From: Mycobacterium sp.
Lineage (GTDB): Bacteria > Actinomycetota > Actinomycetes > Mycobacteriales > Mycobacteriaceae
Assembly: GCA_018883075.1 (NCBI GenBank)
Contig: VEQU01000005.1
Location: forward strand, 1-64,000
Length of the DNA: 64,000 nucleotides
Direction: 5' to 3'
The notes below the pieces were generated by a model. The model did no database searches and was not told the DNA's origin. It worked only from the letters and a program-made list of their open reading frames with translations. This document shows, in pieces, positions 52,971 through 61,925 of the stretch; the stretch's first letter is position 1; the number at the start of each line of letters is the position of its first letter. Made by a program: the position numbers and the translations under genes.

Positions 52971-54497
52971 TCAGGCCAGCGCGGCCCGGTTGCCCTTCTC
53001 GGTCGATTCGACCCGGATCCGCGCGCCCAGCGGTTCCCCGTCGCACAACAGCGCGACGGTCTCGGGCTCGGTGCTCAGCGCCAGGAGGCGCCTGCCGTCG
53101 GAGTCGAGGCGCCCGACGATGATCCCGGTGCGTTCGGGCCAGTCGTAGCGGACGGTGTAGGTCTCGACGGTTCCCACGCCGTCCGCCTGCCGCGCGATGG
53201 GGGTCTTCGGCCTCGCCGCCACCTGTGCGCGCAACTCGGCGCTGTTGTCGGGCGTCCACTCGGCGGGCGCGGTCGAGTACACGCCCACCGAGTACTTGCT
53301 CATCACGCCGCCGTTGGCGGCGACCAGTCCGAAAGAGCCCGGTGCCGAACGCATGCGCTCGACAGTCTCGGCGATGGCATGTAGCGAGTAGCTGTTGCCC
53401 GGGCCGCCGAAGTACGGCAGTCCGCCGGTCAGCGTGAGGCCACGGGGGTCGTCGGTGGCCACTGAGGTGCCGTCGCAGAAGTTGAACACCGGCACCGGGA
53501 AGCAGCTGTACAGGTCGAAGGTCGCGATGCGGTCGATCCCCACACCCGCCACCCGCAGTGCCTCTTCGACGGCGAGCTCCGACGCGGAGTTGTAGCTTAG
53601 GTCGGCGCGGTCCAGCAGCGGCTGGTCGACCAGGTCGGCGTGGCCGTGCAGGAACACCCACCTCTCCTGCGGCACCCCGAGTCGACGCGCCGCCTCCACC
53701 GACATCAGCACCGCCGCAGCGCCCTGATTCACCTGGTCACGCGCCACCAGCAGCCGCGGATACGGATCGCAGATCATCCGGTTGTCGTCGTCGACGGTCT
53801 CGATCTCGGTGACGCTGCGCTGAACCGGCGACGCGGAGTACGGATTGCGCGCAGCCACTTCGGTGAACGGCGCGAAGAGTTCCGCCATGGCACGGCGGTA
53901 GCCGGCCACGCTCAGACCGACCCGACCGCGCCGGGCGTTCTCGAGTATCCCGTACTGCGCGGGCGCACCGACGAGTCCGTGCGCCACGGTGTAATCGTCG
54001 AACAGGCCCTCGTACCCGTACCCGCGATCCTCGAGTTGCCCGTCGATGGTCTCGGAGTGATCGGGCTTGTCGTCGCGCTTGGCAAAGTACCGCAGCGTCG
54101 AACCGTTCTCCGAGCCCAGCACCATCACCACATCGGCCTCCCCGGCCGCTATCGCGCCGGCGAATTCGGTGACCGCGTGCTGCGGCCCCTGCCCGCCGAT
54201 CGGTTCGATGATCGACCTGCGCGGCGATGCGCCGATCCGGGCAGCCACCGATCGCGGATAGTTGTTGGACCCGCCGAGGGGCGTGGGGGCCCGCCCGGAG
54301 ATCTCGAACTGTCGAAGGCCGAGAATCGTGTCGATCGCGGCCGCGACCGACACCGCGTCGGCGCCGGTATCGGTGAGCGCCGCCACCGCGGCGGCGGTGG
54401 CCAACTCGACCGACGACATCCCCCGGTAGCCGGGATCGTCGATCCGCTCGGTGAACTGTCCGACGCCGACGAGGACCGGTGTGCGCGGGGAGATCAC
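52971..54497 (-). CDS. Thiolase-like protein (TLP1-type) lacking catalytic cysteine motifs
   Basis: Thiolase-fold N-terminus [17 protein letters not shown]; expected NxxCxSG replaced by [15 protein letters not shown]-terminal add-on domain [30 protein letters not shown]. Confidence 0.8.
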   Translation of the reverse strand: MISPRTPVLVGVGQFTERIDDPGYRGMSSVELATAAAVAALTDTGADAVSVAAAIDTILGLRQFEISGRAPTPLGGSNNYPRSVAARIGASPRRSIIEPIGGQGPQHAVTEFAGAIAAGEADVVMVLGSENGSTLRYFAKRDDKPDHSETIDGQLEDRGYGYEGLFDDYTVAHGLVGAPAQYGILENARRGRVGLSVAGYRRAMAELFAPFTEVAARNPYSASPVQRSVTEIETVDDDNRMICDPYPRLLVARDQVNQGAAAVLMSVEAARRLGVPQERWVFLHGHADLVDQPLLDRADLSYNSASELAVEEALRVAGVGIDRIATFDLYSCFPVPVFNFCDGTSVATDDPRGLTLTGGLPYFGGPGNSYSLHAIAETVERMRSAPGSFGLVAANGGVMSKYSVGVYSTAPAEWTPDNSAELRAQVAARPKTPIARQADGVGTVETYTVRYDWPERTGIIVGRLDSDGRRLLALSTEPETVALLCDGEPLGARIRVESTEKGNRAALA

Positions 54498-55396
54498 AGG
54501 CTCTTCAGAATCTCCCTGGCCAACTCGGCCGTCGCCGACGGCGTCTTGCCGACCTTCACACCGGCCGCTTCGAGCGCTTGCTTCTTGGCGGCGGCGGTAC
54601 CTGAGGAACCCGACACGATGGCGCCGGCGTGGCCCATGGTCTTGCCCTCCGGGGCGGTGAAGCCCGCGACGTAGCCGACGACCGGCTTGGTGACATTGGC
54701 CTTGATGTAGTCGGCGGCGCGCTCCTCGGCGTCGCCGCCGATCTCACCGATCATGACGATCAGCTTGGTTTCCGGATCCTTCTCGAACGCCGCGATCGCG
54801 TCGATGTGGGTGGTACCGATCACCGGGTCTCCGCCGATGCCGATCGCGGTGGAGAAGCCGAGGTCCCGCAACTCGTACATCATCTGGTAGGTCAGGGTGC
54901 CCGACTTCGACACCAGTCCGATCGGCCCCTTGCCGGTGATGGTGGCCGGGGTGATGCCGGCCAGCGCCTCGTCCGGGGTGATGATGCCGGGGCAGTTCGG
55001 CCCGATGATGCGGGTCTTGTTGCCGTGATGGAGGTTGTAGGCCCAGGCGTAGGCGGTGTCCTGCACCGGGATGCCCTCGGTGATGACGACCAGCAGAGGA
55101 ATCTCGGCGTCGATCGCCTCGATGATGGCGTCCTTGGCGAACTGCGGCGGCACGAACGCGATCGACACGTCAGCGCCGGTCTTGCTCATCGCCTCGGCGA
55201 CTGTGCCGAACACCGGAAGCTCGATGTCCTTGCCCGCCTTGTCTTTATGGCTGACGGTCGTCCCCGCCTTGCGGGCGTTGACACCGCCGACGATGTCGGT
55301 GCCGGCTTTGAGCATCAGCGCAGTGTGCTTGGTGCCCTCGCCGCCGGTGATGCCCTGGACGATGACCTTGGATTCTTTGTTGAGGAAGATCGACAT
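54494..55396 (-). CDS. sucD: Succinyl-CoA synthetase alpha subunit
   Basis: [74 protein letters not shown]. Confidence 0.97.
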   Translation of the reverse strand: MSIFLNKESKVIVQGITGGEGTKHTALMLKAGTDIVGGVNARKAGTTVSHKDKAGKDIELPVFGTVAEAMSKTGADVSIAFVPPQFAKDAIIEAIDAEIPLLVVITEGIPVQDTAYAWAYNLHHGNKTRIIGPNCPGIITPDEALAGITPATITGKGPIGLVSKSGTLTYQMMYELRDLGFSTAIGIGGDPVIGTTHIDAIAAFEKDPETKLIVMIGEIGGDAEERAADYIKANVTKPVVGYVAGFTAPEGKTMGHAGAIVSGSSGTAAAKKQALEAAGVKVGKTPSATAELAREILKSL

Positions 55397-55399
55397 GGC

Positions 55400-56578
55400 T
55401 CAGGCATCCTTTCCGGCAGCAGCAGCGAGTTCGGCCGCTTTGTCAGCGCCGGCGTCCATGGTCTCGGCCAGCGTCACCAACGGGTGGTTGGCCTGAGCGA
55501 GGATGCGCCGGCCCTCTTCGACGTTATTGCCGTCGAGTCGGACCACAAGCGGCTTGTTGGCCTCCTTGCCGAGCATCTGCAGCGCCGTGACGATGCCGCT
55601 GGCCACGGCGTCACAGGATGTGATACCGCCGAAGACGTTGACGAACACACTCTTGACCTGCTTGTCGCCCAGGATGACGTCCAAACCGGCAGCCATCACC
55701 TCCGCCGAGGCGCCGCCGCCGATGTCGAGGAAGTTGGCCGGTTTGACCCCGCCGTGTCGCTCGCCGGCGTAGGCGACCACATCGAGGGTCGACATCACCA
55801 GACCGGCGCCGTTGCCGATCACCCCGACCTCACCATCGAGCTTGACGTAGTTCAGATCGTGCTGCTTGGCCTTGAGCTCCAGCGGGTCGCTGGCGTCGCG
55901 ATCCTCGAACTGGGCGTGGTCGGGATGGCGGAAGTCGGCATTGCCGTCCAGGGTGACCTTCCCGTCCAGGGCGAGGATCTGGTCGTCGGGTGTGCGCACC
56001 AGGGGGTTGACCTCCACCAGAGTGGCGTCCTCTTTGACGAAGACCTCCCACAGCTTGGCGATGGTGACCGCTGCAGCGTCGAGAACCTCGGCGGGCAGGT
56101 GGCCCTGCTCGGCGATGGAACGGGCGAAGGCGAGATCCACCCCCTTGACCGCGTCGACCGGCACCTTGGCCAGCCGGTCGGGCTTGGTGGCGGCGACCTC
56201 CTCGATCTCCATGCCGCCCTCCACCGAGCACATGGCGAGATAGGTGCGGTTGGCCCGGTCGAGCAGGAAGGAAAGGTAGTACTCCTCGGCGATATCGCTG
56301 GCCTCGCTGACCAGCAGCTTCTTCACGACGTGGCCCTTGATGTCGAGGCCCAGGATGTTCGTGGCGTGGGTGAAGGCATCCTCGGGGGTGGCGGCGTACT
56401 TCACGCCACCCGCCTTGCCGCGGCCACCGGTCTTGACCTGGGCTTTCACCATCACTGGCCGGCCGATCTCCTGCGCGATCGCCTTGGCGTCGTCGGCGGA
56501 GGTGGTGACCCGGCCCGGGGTGGTGGGGACGTTGTGCTTGGCGAACAATTCCTTCGCCTGGTACTCGAAAAGGTCCAT
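55400..56578 (-). CDS. sucC: Succinyl-CoA synthetase beta subunit
   Basis: [58 protein letters not shown]. Confidence 0.97.
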   Translation of the reverse strand: MDLFEYQAKELFAKHNVPTTPGRVTTSADDAKAIAQEIGRPVMVKAQVKTGGRGKAGGVKYAATPEDAFTHATNILGLDIKGHVVKKLLVSEASDIAEEYYLSFLLDRANRTYLAMCSVEGGMEIEEVAATKPDRLAKVPVDAVKGVDLAFARSIAEQGHLPAEVLDAAAVTIAKLWEVFVKEDATLVEVNPLVRTPDDQILALDGKVTLDGNADFRHPDHAQFEDRDASDPLELKAKQHDLNYVKLDGEVGVIGNGAGLVMSTLDVVAYAGERHGGVKPANFLDIGGGASAEVMAAGLDVILGDKQVKSVFVNVFGGITSCDAVASGIVTALQMLGKEANKPLVVRLDGNNVEEGRRILAQANHPLVTLAETMDAGADKAAELAAAAGKDA

Positions 56579-56733
56579 GGACTCTCTCAGCTGGTCGGGG
56601 TGCGGCCGGTGGGGCGTTGCTGGTGGGGTGTCGCTGGTGGGATGTTTGACGACGACGCCCGGGGGAACTGTAACCGCAGGCGGCGGGTCCTTACCGACCC
56701 GCCCACCGTTCTCAGCCGACCGCGCCGGGTCGA

Positions 56734-56749
56734 GGTGATTCAGGTCACA
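56734..56749. promoter_or_regulatory. CRP-like site GGTGA-TTCAGG-TCACA
   Basis: 9 of 10 half-site bases match TGTGA-N6-TCACA; lies between divergent sucC and the M23 peptidase gene. Confidence 0.5.
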
Positions 56750-56849
56750 ATCCCCGGCGCGATTCCGGCTTGGGTTGCGACCAAGGTCTCATTTTGGTTA
56801 CCGTCAGCCGGTCAAGATAACGCTTTGGTTACGACGCAAGGACTCCGTT

Positions 56850-57746
56850 TTGACTCAGCAGAGGTCGGCCGCTGTGGCCGTAGGCACCCCCGAGCCAGTC
56901 GACATGTCCGACGTCGAGGATCTGACACCTCTTCTTTCCGGCGAATTTCGTCCCGCTGACCGCGTGCGGGCCGCCGCGCGCGTCGAGCGCCCCATGCTCA
57001 ACAGCATCGAGGACACCGACGTACTGCCCCGCACCCCCCGGCACCGGCGTCAGCCCACGAGTGCCGCCCGCGGGCGGGCCCTCATCGCGGCGATGGCCGC
57101 CGGCGCTGCCGCGGCTGCCGCGTACACCGCCGTGAGCCCGCGCAGCCAGGTGACCACCACCACCCAGACCGTGCTGGCCGCCCAGAAGACCCCGGCCGAA
57201 GGGGCGCCGCTCGCCGAGTCCCGTGGCGTTCAGATCATCTCGGTCAAGCCCGCCGCCTACGGCGCGGTCCACGCCGAGGAACTCGTCAAGGGCATGGCGT
57301 ACGCCGCCGAACGCGCGGCGCGCGAAGCACTCCTGCAGCGGCCGCTGTTCGTGCTGCCCACCAAGGGCATCTTCACCTCCGGCTATGGATACCGCTGGGG
57401 TGCCATGCACGACGGCGTCGACCTCGCCGGGCCGGTCGGCACCCCGATCTACGCCGCCTCCGACGGCATCGTCAAGGAGGCGGGACCGACCAACTCCGGT
57501 TACGGCGCCTGGGTCCTGATCACGCATTCGGACGGCACCGTGACCCGCTACGGCCACATCAACAGCTGGGAAGTTCAGGTGGGACAGCGCGTGTTCGCCG
57601 GCGATCAGATCGCCACCATCGGCAACCGCGGCAACTCCACCGGACCTCATCTGCACTTCTCGGTCCTACTCGGCGGAACCAATCCGACCGACCCGACCTC
57701 GTGGTTGGCGGCCCGGGGCGTCTCACTCGGCGCCTACGTCGGCTGA
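56850..57746 (+). CDS. M23-family metallopeptidase (LytM domain)
   Basis: FTSGYGYRWGAMHDGVDLAGPVGTPIYAASDGIVKEAGPTNSGYGAWVLITHSDGTVTRYGHINSWEVQVGQRVFAGDQIATIGNRGNSTGPHLHFSVL. TTG start at 56850 (LTQQRSAA) inferred. Confidence 0.9.
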   Translation: MTQQRSAAVAVGTPEPVDMSDVEDLTPLLSGEFRPADRVRAAARVERPMLNSIEDTDVLPRTPRHRRQPTSAARGRALIAAMAAGAAAAAAYTAVSPRSQVTTTTQTVLAAQKTPAEGAPLAESRGVQIISVKPAAYGAVHAEELVKGMAYAAERAAREALLQRPLFVLPTKGIFTSGYGYRWGAMHDGVDLAGPVGTPIYAASDGIVKEAGPTNSGYGAWVLITHSDGTVTRYGHINSWEVQVGQRVFAGDQIATIGNRGNSTGPHLHFSVLLGGTNPTDPTSWLAARGVSLGAYVG

Positions 57747-57913
57747 GAAAGACTGTCGTCAGTCCGGCGTCGCCATGACGCCGGCCGCTTGTGTGTAGGC
57801 CAATCGGAGGACAACCGATTCAGCCGGGTGCCGGGCTGATCGACCGACGGTAGACACACCGGCCTCCCGCGACAGTGGAGTCATCACGATCCACCACGTC
57901 AAGGAGGCACGAC

Positions 57914-58198
57914 ATGACCACATCCAGGACAACCCGCCCGAATCGCCGCCCGCTCGCCGCAGCGGCGGTATCGCTCGCCGCTGCCAGCATGCTGCTGGGC
58001 GGCCTGGTGGCCGGTACGGCAATCGCAGGAGCCCAGCCCACAACCGGCGGTCAGTGCGCCGGAATGGTGATGACCGACGCAACGAGCGGACCTAATCCCG
58101 CCGCGCTGACCCGCGCCGGTCAGATCAACGCCTCGACCGCGACGAGCGCCTCCGATCCCAGCATGCCGGTCGACTGCACGCCGGCGAGCCACGGCTGA
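57914..58198 (+). CDS. Small secreted protein, unknown function
   Basis: AAGGAGG Shine-Dalgarno 13 nt before the ATG; signal peptide ...RPLAAAAVSLAAASMLLGGLVAGTAIAGAQP; 94 aa with two Cys. Confidence 0.7.
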   Translation: MTTSRTTRPNRRPLAAAAVSLAAASMLLGGLVAGTAIAGAQPTTGGQCAGMVMTDATSGPNPAALTRAGQINASTATSASDPSMPVDCTPASHG

Positions 58199-58208
58199 GG
58201 CGGCGATC

Positions 58209-58577
58209 ATGAATCATCGAATCCTGCACCGGGTGGGCGCGGCCATGGTCGCAGCGTCCACCGCCATAGTGCTCCTCGCCGCACCCGCTCACGCCGATCC
58301 GGCGTCGGGAAACGCCACCACGGTGGAGATGACTTTGCCCGGACCGGTTCAGCCGTCGAGCGAGACGGGATCAGGCAATTCTTACCAGCCGCCGCCCGTC
58401 ACATTGACAGAACAGGGCGGGAGCGAGCAGGACGGTGGAGGTGGCGTCGACCGCGACGGAACGAATGGGATGGTCGACCCGGACGGCACAGAAGGAACCA
58501 TCACCGGCCCACTGATCCGCGCGACCCCGGCGGTGCGGGCGCGACCGGCGCCACAGTCACCGCGCGTCGATTCCTGA
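58209..58577 (+). CDS. Small secreted protein, unknown function
   Basis: MNHRILHRVGAAMVAASTAIVLLAAPAHADPASGN signal peptide; 122 aa; 10 nt after the preceding ORF. Confidence 0.6.
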   Translation: MNHRILHRVGAAMVAASTAIVLLAAPAHADPASGNATTVEMTLPGPVQPSSETGSGNSYQPPPVTLTEQGGSEQDGGGGVDRDGTNGMVDPDGTEGTITGPLIRATPAVRARPAPQSPRVDS

Positions 58578-58589
58578 CCGTGCGCCGCC

Positions 58590-60923
58590 TCACAGCTTCT
58601 GCAGGGGTGCGTGATTGTGCATCAGCTTGACCCGGCCGGAGCTGCCGAAGTCGATCAGGGACATCGCCGCCTCGCCGGTACCGGAGACCTCCTCGACCCG
58701 GCCGAGTCCGTATTTGTCGTGTGACACCCGATCGCCGGGCGCCAGCACGATGAGGGGTTTCTTGGAAGACGCCGACGGCGCCGGGCGGCGCGCGGCGCTC
58801 ACCTGACCGAACCGCCCGGTCACGGGTGCGCTCACCGACATGCCACTGGGGGCCTCGGTGTCGGTGCGCCGCCAGTCGATGAGGTGGTCCGGGATCTCCT
58901 GCAGGAACCGCGACTCGGGGTTGAGCATGGGCTGGCCCCATGACGAACGCACCTTGGCCCGCGAGACGTACAGCCGCTGGCGGGCGCGGGTGATGCCGAC
59001 GTAGGCCAGGCGGCGCTCCTCGCACAGTTCGGTCGGGTCCCCCAGGGCCCGCATGTGCGGGAACATGCCGTCCTCCCAGCCGGTGACGAAGACCACCGGG
59101 AATTCCAGCCCTTTGGCGGTGTGCAGTGTCATCAGGGTGACCACTCCGGCGTCGTTCTCCGGGAGTTCGTCGGAGTCGGCGACCAGAGAGACACGTTCCA
59201 GGAACTCGGCCAGCACGCCGGTCGGCGCAACGTCCTCGTCGTCGGCGTCGTCCACCGCGTCGGCCAGCGCTGCGGCGTTGGCCCTATCGATGCTGAATTC
59301 GTGTGCGACGCTGACCAACTCGTTGAGGTTGTCCAGCCGGGCGAGATCCTGGGGATCGTTGGAGTTCTCCAGTTCGGTCCGGTAACCGGTACGGTCGAGA
59401 ACCGCGTCAACCAAGTCGCCCAACTCGTCGTCAAGACGGCCCCGCAATTCGTCGAGCAGGCTGACGAACCCGGCTATCGCCTTCTCCGAGCGGGTGTTGA
59501 GCATCGGCACCCGGCCCTCGGCGGCGGCGACCAGCGCATCGGCGAAGGAGGCACCGGTGTTCTCGGCGTAGACCGCAACACAGGCCTCGGCACGATCACC
59601 GATGCCGCGGCGCGGGGTGTTGAGGATGCGTCGCAGGCTGACGGTGTCACCGGGATTGTCGAGCACCCGAAGGTAGGCGACGATATCGCGGATCTCCCTG
59701 CGCTCGTAGAAGCGGACCCCACCGACCACCTTGTAGGGGATGCCGGCGCGGATGAACACCTCTTCCAGCGCACGGGAGGAGTTGTTGGTGCGGTAGAACA
59801 CCGCGACGTCGTTGTAGGTGATGTCGCCGGCCCCGAGAGCACCGTCAACCAGTGTGTCGATCTCCCCGGCGACGAAGCGGGCCTCATCGTGCTCGTTGTC
59901 GGCAACGTAGCCGACGATCAGTTCACCGTCGCCGGCGTCACTCCACAGCCGCTTCTCCCGGCGACCGGAGTTGCGCGCGATCACCGAGTTGGCCGCGGAC
60001 AGGATGTTCTGGGTGGAGCGGTAGTTCTGCTCGAGCAGGATCGTCGTCGCGTCGGGGAAATCGCGTTCGAAGTCCTCGATGTTGCGGATGGTGGCGCCGC
60101 GGAAGGCGTAGATGGATTGGTCGGCGTCACCCACCACGCACAGCTCCGACGGCCCCACCTCACCAGTGGCGCCGTGCCCGACGAGCTCACGGACCAGGAC
60201 GTACTGCGCGTGGTTGGTGTCCTGGTATTCGTCGACCAGCACGTGGCGGAATCTGCGCCGGTAGTACTGGGCGATCTCCGGGTGGCGCTGCAGCACACCG
60301 ACCGTCTCGCCGATGAGGTCGTCGAAGTCCAGCGCGTTGGCGGATCTCAGCCGCCGCTGGTACTCGCCGTAGACGTCCGCGACGATGCGCGCCAGGTCGT
60401 CGGACTCCGCGTTCAACGCGGCGAGCGCCTGCTGCGGGTCGATCAGTTCGTTCTTGAGGTTGGAGATCGCGGTGGCCAGCAGCCGCGGCGAATAGCGTTT
60501 GACGTCCAGGCCCATATCGCGGCCGACCATCAGCAGCAGCCGGCGGGAGTCGTCGGCGTCGTAGATCGAGAAGTTGGAGTTCCGCCCGGCCACCAGGGAG
60601 GCCTGGTTGCGCAGGATCCGCACACAGGTGGAGTGGAACGTCGACACCCACATGTTGCGGGCTCTGGGGCCGACGAGCGCGGCGACCCGCTCGCGCATTT
60701 CCGCGGCGGCCTTGTTGGTGAAGGTGATCGCCAGGATCTGCCCCGTCCCGACCTCACGGGCGGCCAGCAGGTAGGCGATCCTGCGGGTGAGCACAGCCGT
60801 CTTCCCCGAGCCGGCACCGGCGACGATGAGCAGCGGTGTGCCCTCGTGCAGGACGGCCTGGCGCTGCTGCGGATTGAGCCCCTCGAGCAGGTCGGTGGCC
60901 TGGGTGGTCAGGTGCGCGGTCAT
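58590..60923 (-). CDS. pcrA: ATP-dependent DNA helicase UvrD1/PcrA
   Basis: LLEGLNPQQRQAVLHEGTPLLIVAGAGSGKTAVLTRRIAYL; VLVDEYQDTNHAQYVLVREL; VVTLMTLHTAKGLEFPVVFVTGWEDGMFP. ATG at 60923. Confidence 0.97.
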   Translation of the reverse strand: MTAHLTTQATDLLEGLNPQQRQAVLHEGTPLLIVAGAGSGKTAVLTRRIAYLLAAREVGTGQILAITFTNKAAAEMRERVAALVGPRARNMWVSTFHSTCVRILRNQASLVAGRNSNFSIYDADDSRRLLLMVGRDMGLDVKRYSPRLLATAISNLKNELIDPQQALAALNAESDDLARIVADVYGEYQRRLRSANALDFDDLIGETVGVLQRHPEIAQYYRRRFRHVLVDEYQDTNHAQYVLVRELVGHGATGEVGPSELCVVGDADQSIYAFRGATIRNIEDFERDFPDATTILLEQNYRSTQNILSAANSVIARNSGRREKRLWSDAGDGELIVGYVADNEHDEARFVAGEIDTLVDGALGAGDITYNDVAVFYRTNNSSRALEEVFIRAGIPYKVVGGVRFYERREIRDIVAYLRVLDNPGDTVSLRRILNTPRRGIGDRAEACVAVYAENTGASFADALVAAAEGRVPMLNTRSEKAIAGFVSLLDELRGRLDDELGDLVDAVLDRTGYRTELENSNDPQDLARLDNLNELVSVAHEFSIDRANAAALADAVDDADDEDVAPTGVLAEFLERVSLVADSDELPENDAGVVTLMTLHTAKGLEFPVVFVTGWEDGMFPHMRALGDPTELCEERRLAYVGITRARQRLYVSRAKVRSSWGQPMLNPESRFLQEIPDHLIDWRRTDTEAPSGMSVSAPVTGRFGQVSAARRPAPSASSKKPLIVLAPGDRVSHDKYGLGRVEEVSGTGEAAMSLIDFGSSGRVKLMHNHAPLQKL

Positions 60924-60959
60924 CTCGGCACCAAACCTACCGCCGCGCACGGACACCCT

Positions 60960-60989
60960 TTGCGCAGCCACGCCACCAGGTGGCACACT
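60960..60989 (+). promoter_or_regulatory. Putative promoter of the chorismate mutase leader (TTGCGC-N18-CACACT)
   Basis: -10-like CACACT ends 7 nt before GTG 60997, the spacing expected for a leaderless transcript. Confidence 0.4.
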
Positions 60990-60996
60990 CAAGATC

Positions 60997-61053
60997 GTGT
61001 TCAGCTCGGAGCGATTTTTCCACGGGTACCGATCTGCGGTGCCCGTGGTTTAG
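60997..61053 (+). CDS. Candidate leader peptide MFSSERFFHGYRSAVPVV upstream of chorismate mutase
   Basis: gtgttcagctcggagcgatttttccacgggtaccgatctgcggtgcccgtggtttag; 4 of 18 residues are Phe/Tyr; hairpin overlaps its 3' half. Confidence 0.4.
   Translation: MFSSERFFHGYRSAVPVV
61020..61048 (+). promoter_or_regulatory. RNA hairpin 1 in the chorismate mutase leader
   Basis: ccacgggtacc-gatctgc-ggtgcccgtgg; 11 bp with one G:U, 7-nt loop. Confidence 0.6.
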
Positions 61054-61066
61054 CTGCTCGAATCGA

Positions 61067-61100
61067 GAGCCCCGCGGTCCGCATCTGCGATCCGGGGCTC
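61067..61100 (+). promoter_or_regulatory. RNA hairpin 2 (terminator-like) in the chorismate mutase leader
   Basis: gagccccg ... cggggctc followed by ctctctt. Confidence 0.5.
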
Positions 61101-61126
61101 CTCTCTTGTGTGAGGCCAGGAATCGG

Positions 61127-61447
61127 ATGACACCGCAACACCCACACGAGGACAACGAGCACCCACACGAGGAGAACGACGACATGACCACCGAGGAACT
61201 CACCGAATCCGGTATCGACGCCCTGCGCGGTGAGATCGACCGGCTCGACGCCGAGATACTGGCGGCGGTGAAACGCCGCACCGAGGTCTCCCAAGCGATC
61301 GGCAAGGTCAGGATGGCCTCCGGCGGCACCCGGCTGGTGCACAGCCGCGAAATGAAGGTGATAGAGCGCTATAGCGCTCTCGGCCCGGACGGCAAGGACC
61401 TGGCGATGCTGCTGCTGCGCATGGGGCGCGGCCGGCTCGGGCACTGA
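61127..61447 (+). CDS. Chorismate mutase (AroQ-delta, intracellular type)
   Basis: LRGEIDRLDAEILAAVKRRTEVSQAIGKVRMASGGTRLVHSREMKVIERYSALGPDGKDLAMLLLRMGRGRLGH. Alternative start ATG 61184, preceded by gaggag. Confidence 0.93.
   Translation: MTPQHPHEDNEHPHEENDDMTTEELTESGIDALRGEIDRLDAEILAAVKRRTEVSQAIGKVRMASGGTRLVHSREMKVIERYSALGPDGKDLAMLLLRMGRGRLGH
61139..61180. repeat. 21-bp tandem duplication (HPHEDNE/HPHEEND codons)
   Basis: cacccacacgaggacaacgag then cacccacacgaggagaacgac; two differences. Confidence 0.9.
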
Positions 61448-61457
61448 ATCCCGGTCA

Positions 61458-61925
61458 CTACCAGTCTGGCGGGCCGGTCAGCGGAAGGCCTTCATAGGCC
61501 TCGAATCGCGCGAGAATGTCCCTCGGCAGCTCGATGGCCCCGTGCGCGTCGGTGTTCACTACCAGATGCAGCGAGCGGGCCACGGCGATGGTGACGGGCG
61601 GATCCACTCGCCAGACCGACTCGTGGAATGTCAGCGTGCGACGCGAACGCGCCGCCGCCCGCACGCCGACCTTCAACGCCACCCCGGCGGCGACCTCCTG
61701 CTCGAAGTCGACCTCAAGGCGACGCAGGATCAGGCTGCGCCCAGACTCCGCCAGGCTCTCCCAGCTGATGCCGACACCCTCGGTGACATAGGCGTTGCGC
61801 GCCTCGAACAGCAGTTCAGCGATCGACAGATTGTGCAGGTGGATCACTCCGTCGGCATCCGATCCAGCGACATCGACAACAAAACGGTAGGCCGCCCAAG
61901 GGGTTTCGCCGGTCGGAGCGCTCAC
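61458..61925 (-). CDS. Hotdog-fold acyl-CoA thioesterase (4HBT-like)
   Basis: WAAYRFVVDVAGSDADGVIHLHNLSIAELLFEARNAYV...; GTG start overlaps the upstream stop (GTGA). Confidence 0.75.
   Translation of the reverse strand: MSAPTGETPWAAYRFVVDVAGSDADGVIHLHNLSIAELLFEARNAYVTEGVGISWESLAESGRSLILRRLEVDFEQEVAAGVALKVGVRAAARSRRTLTFHESVWRVDPPVTIAVARSLHLVVNTDAHGAIELPRDILARFEAYEGLPLTGPPDW

Noticed and set aside
54629-56959. 776-aa plus-strand ORF
   Set aside because: Antisense to sucD and sucC; compositionally an artefact of GC codon bias.
59055-61130. 691-aa plus-strand ORF
   Set aside because: Antisense to pcrA; no domain signatures.
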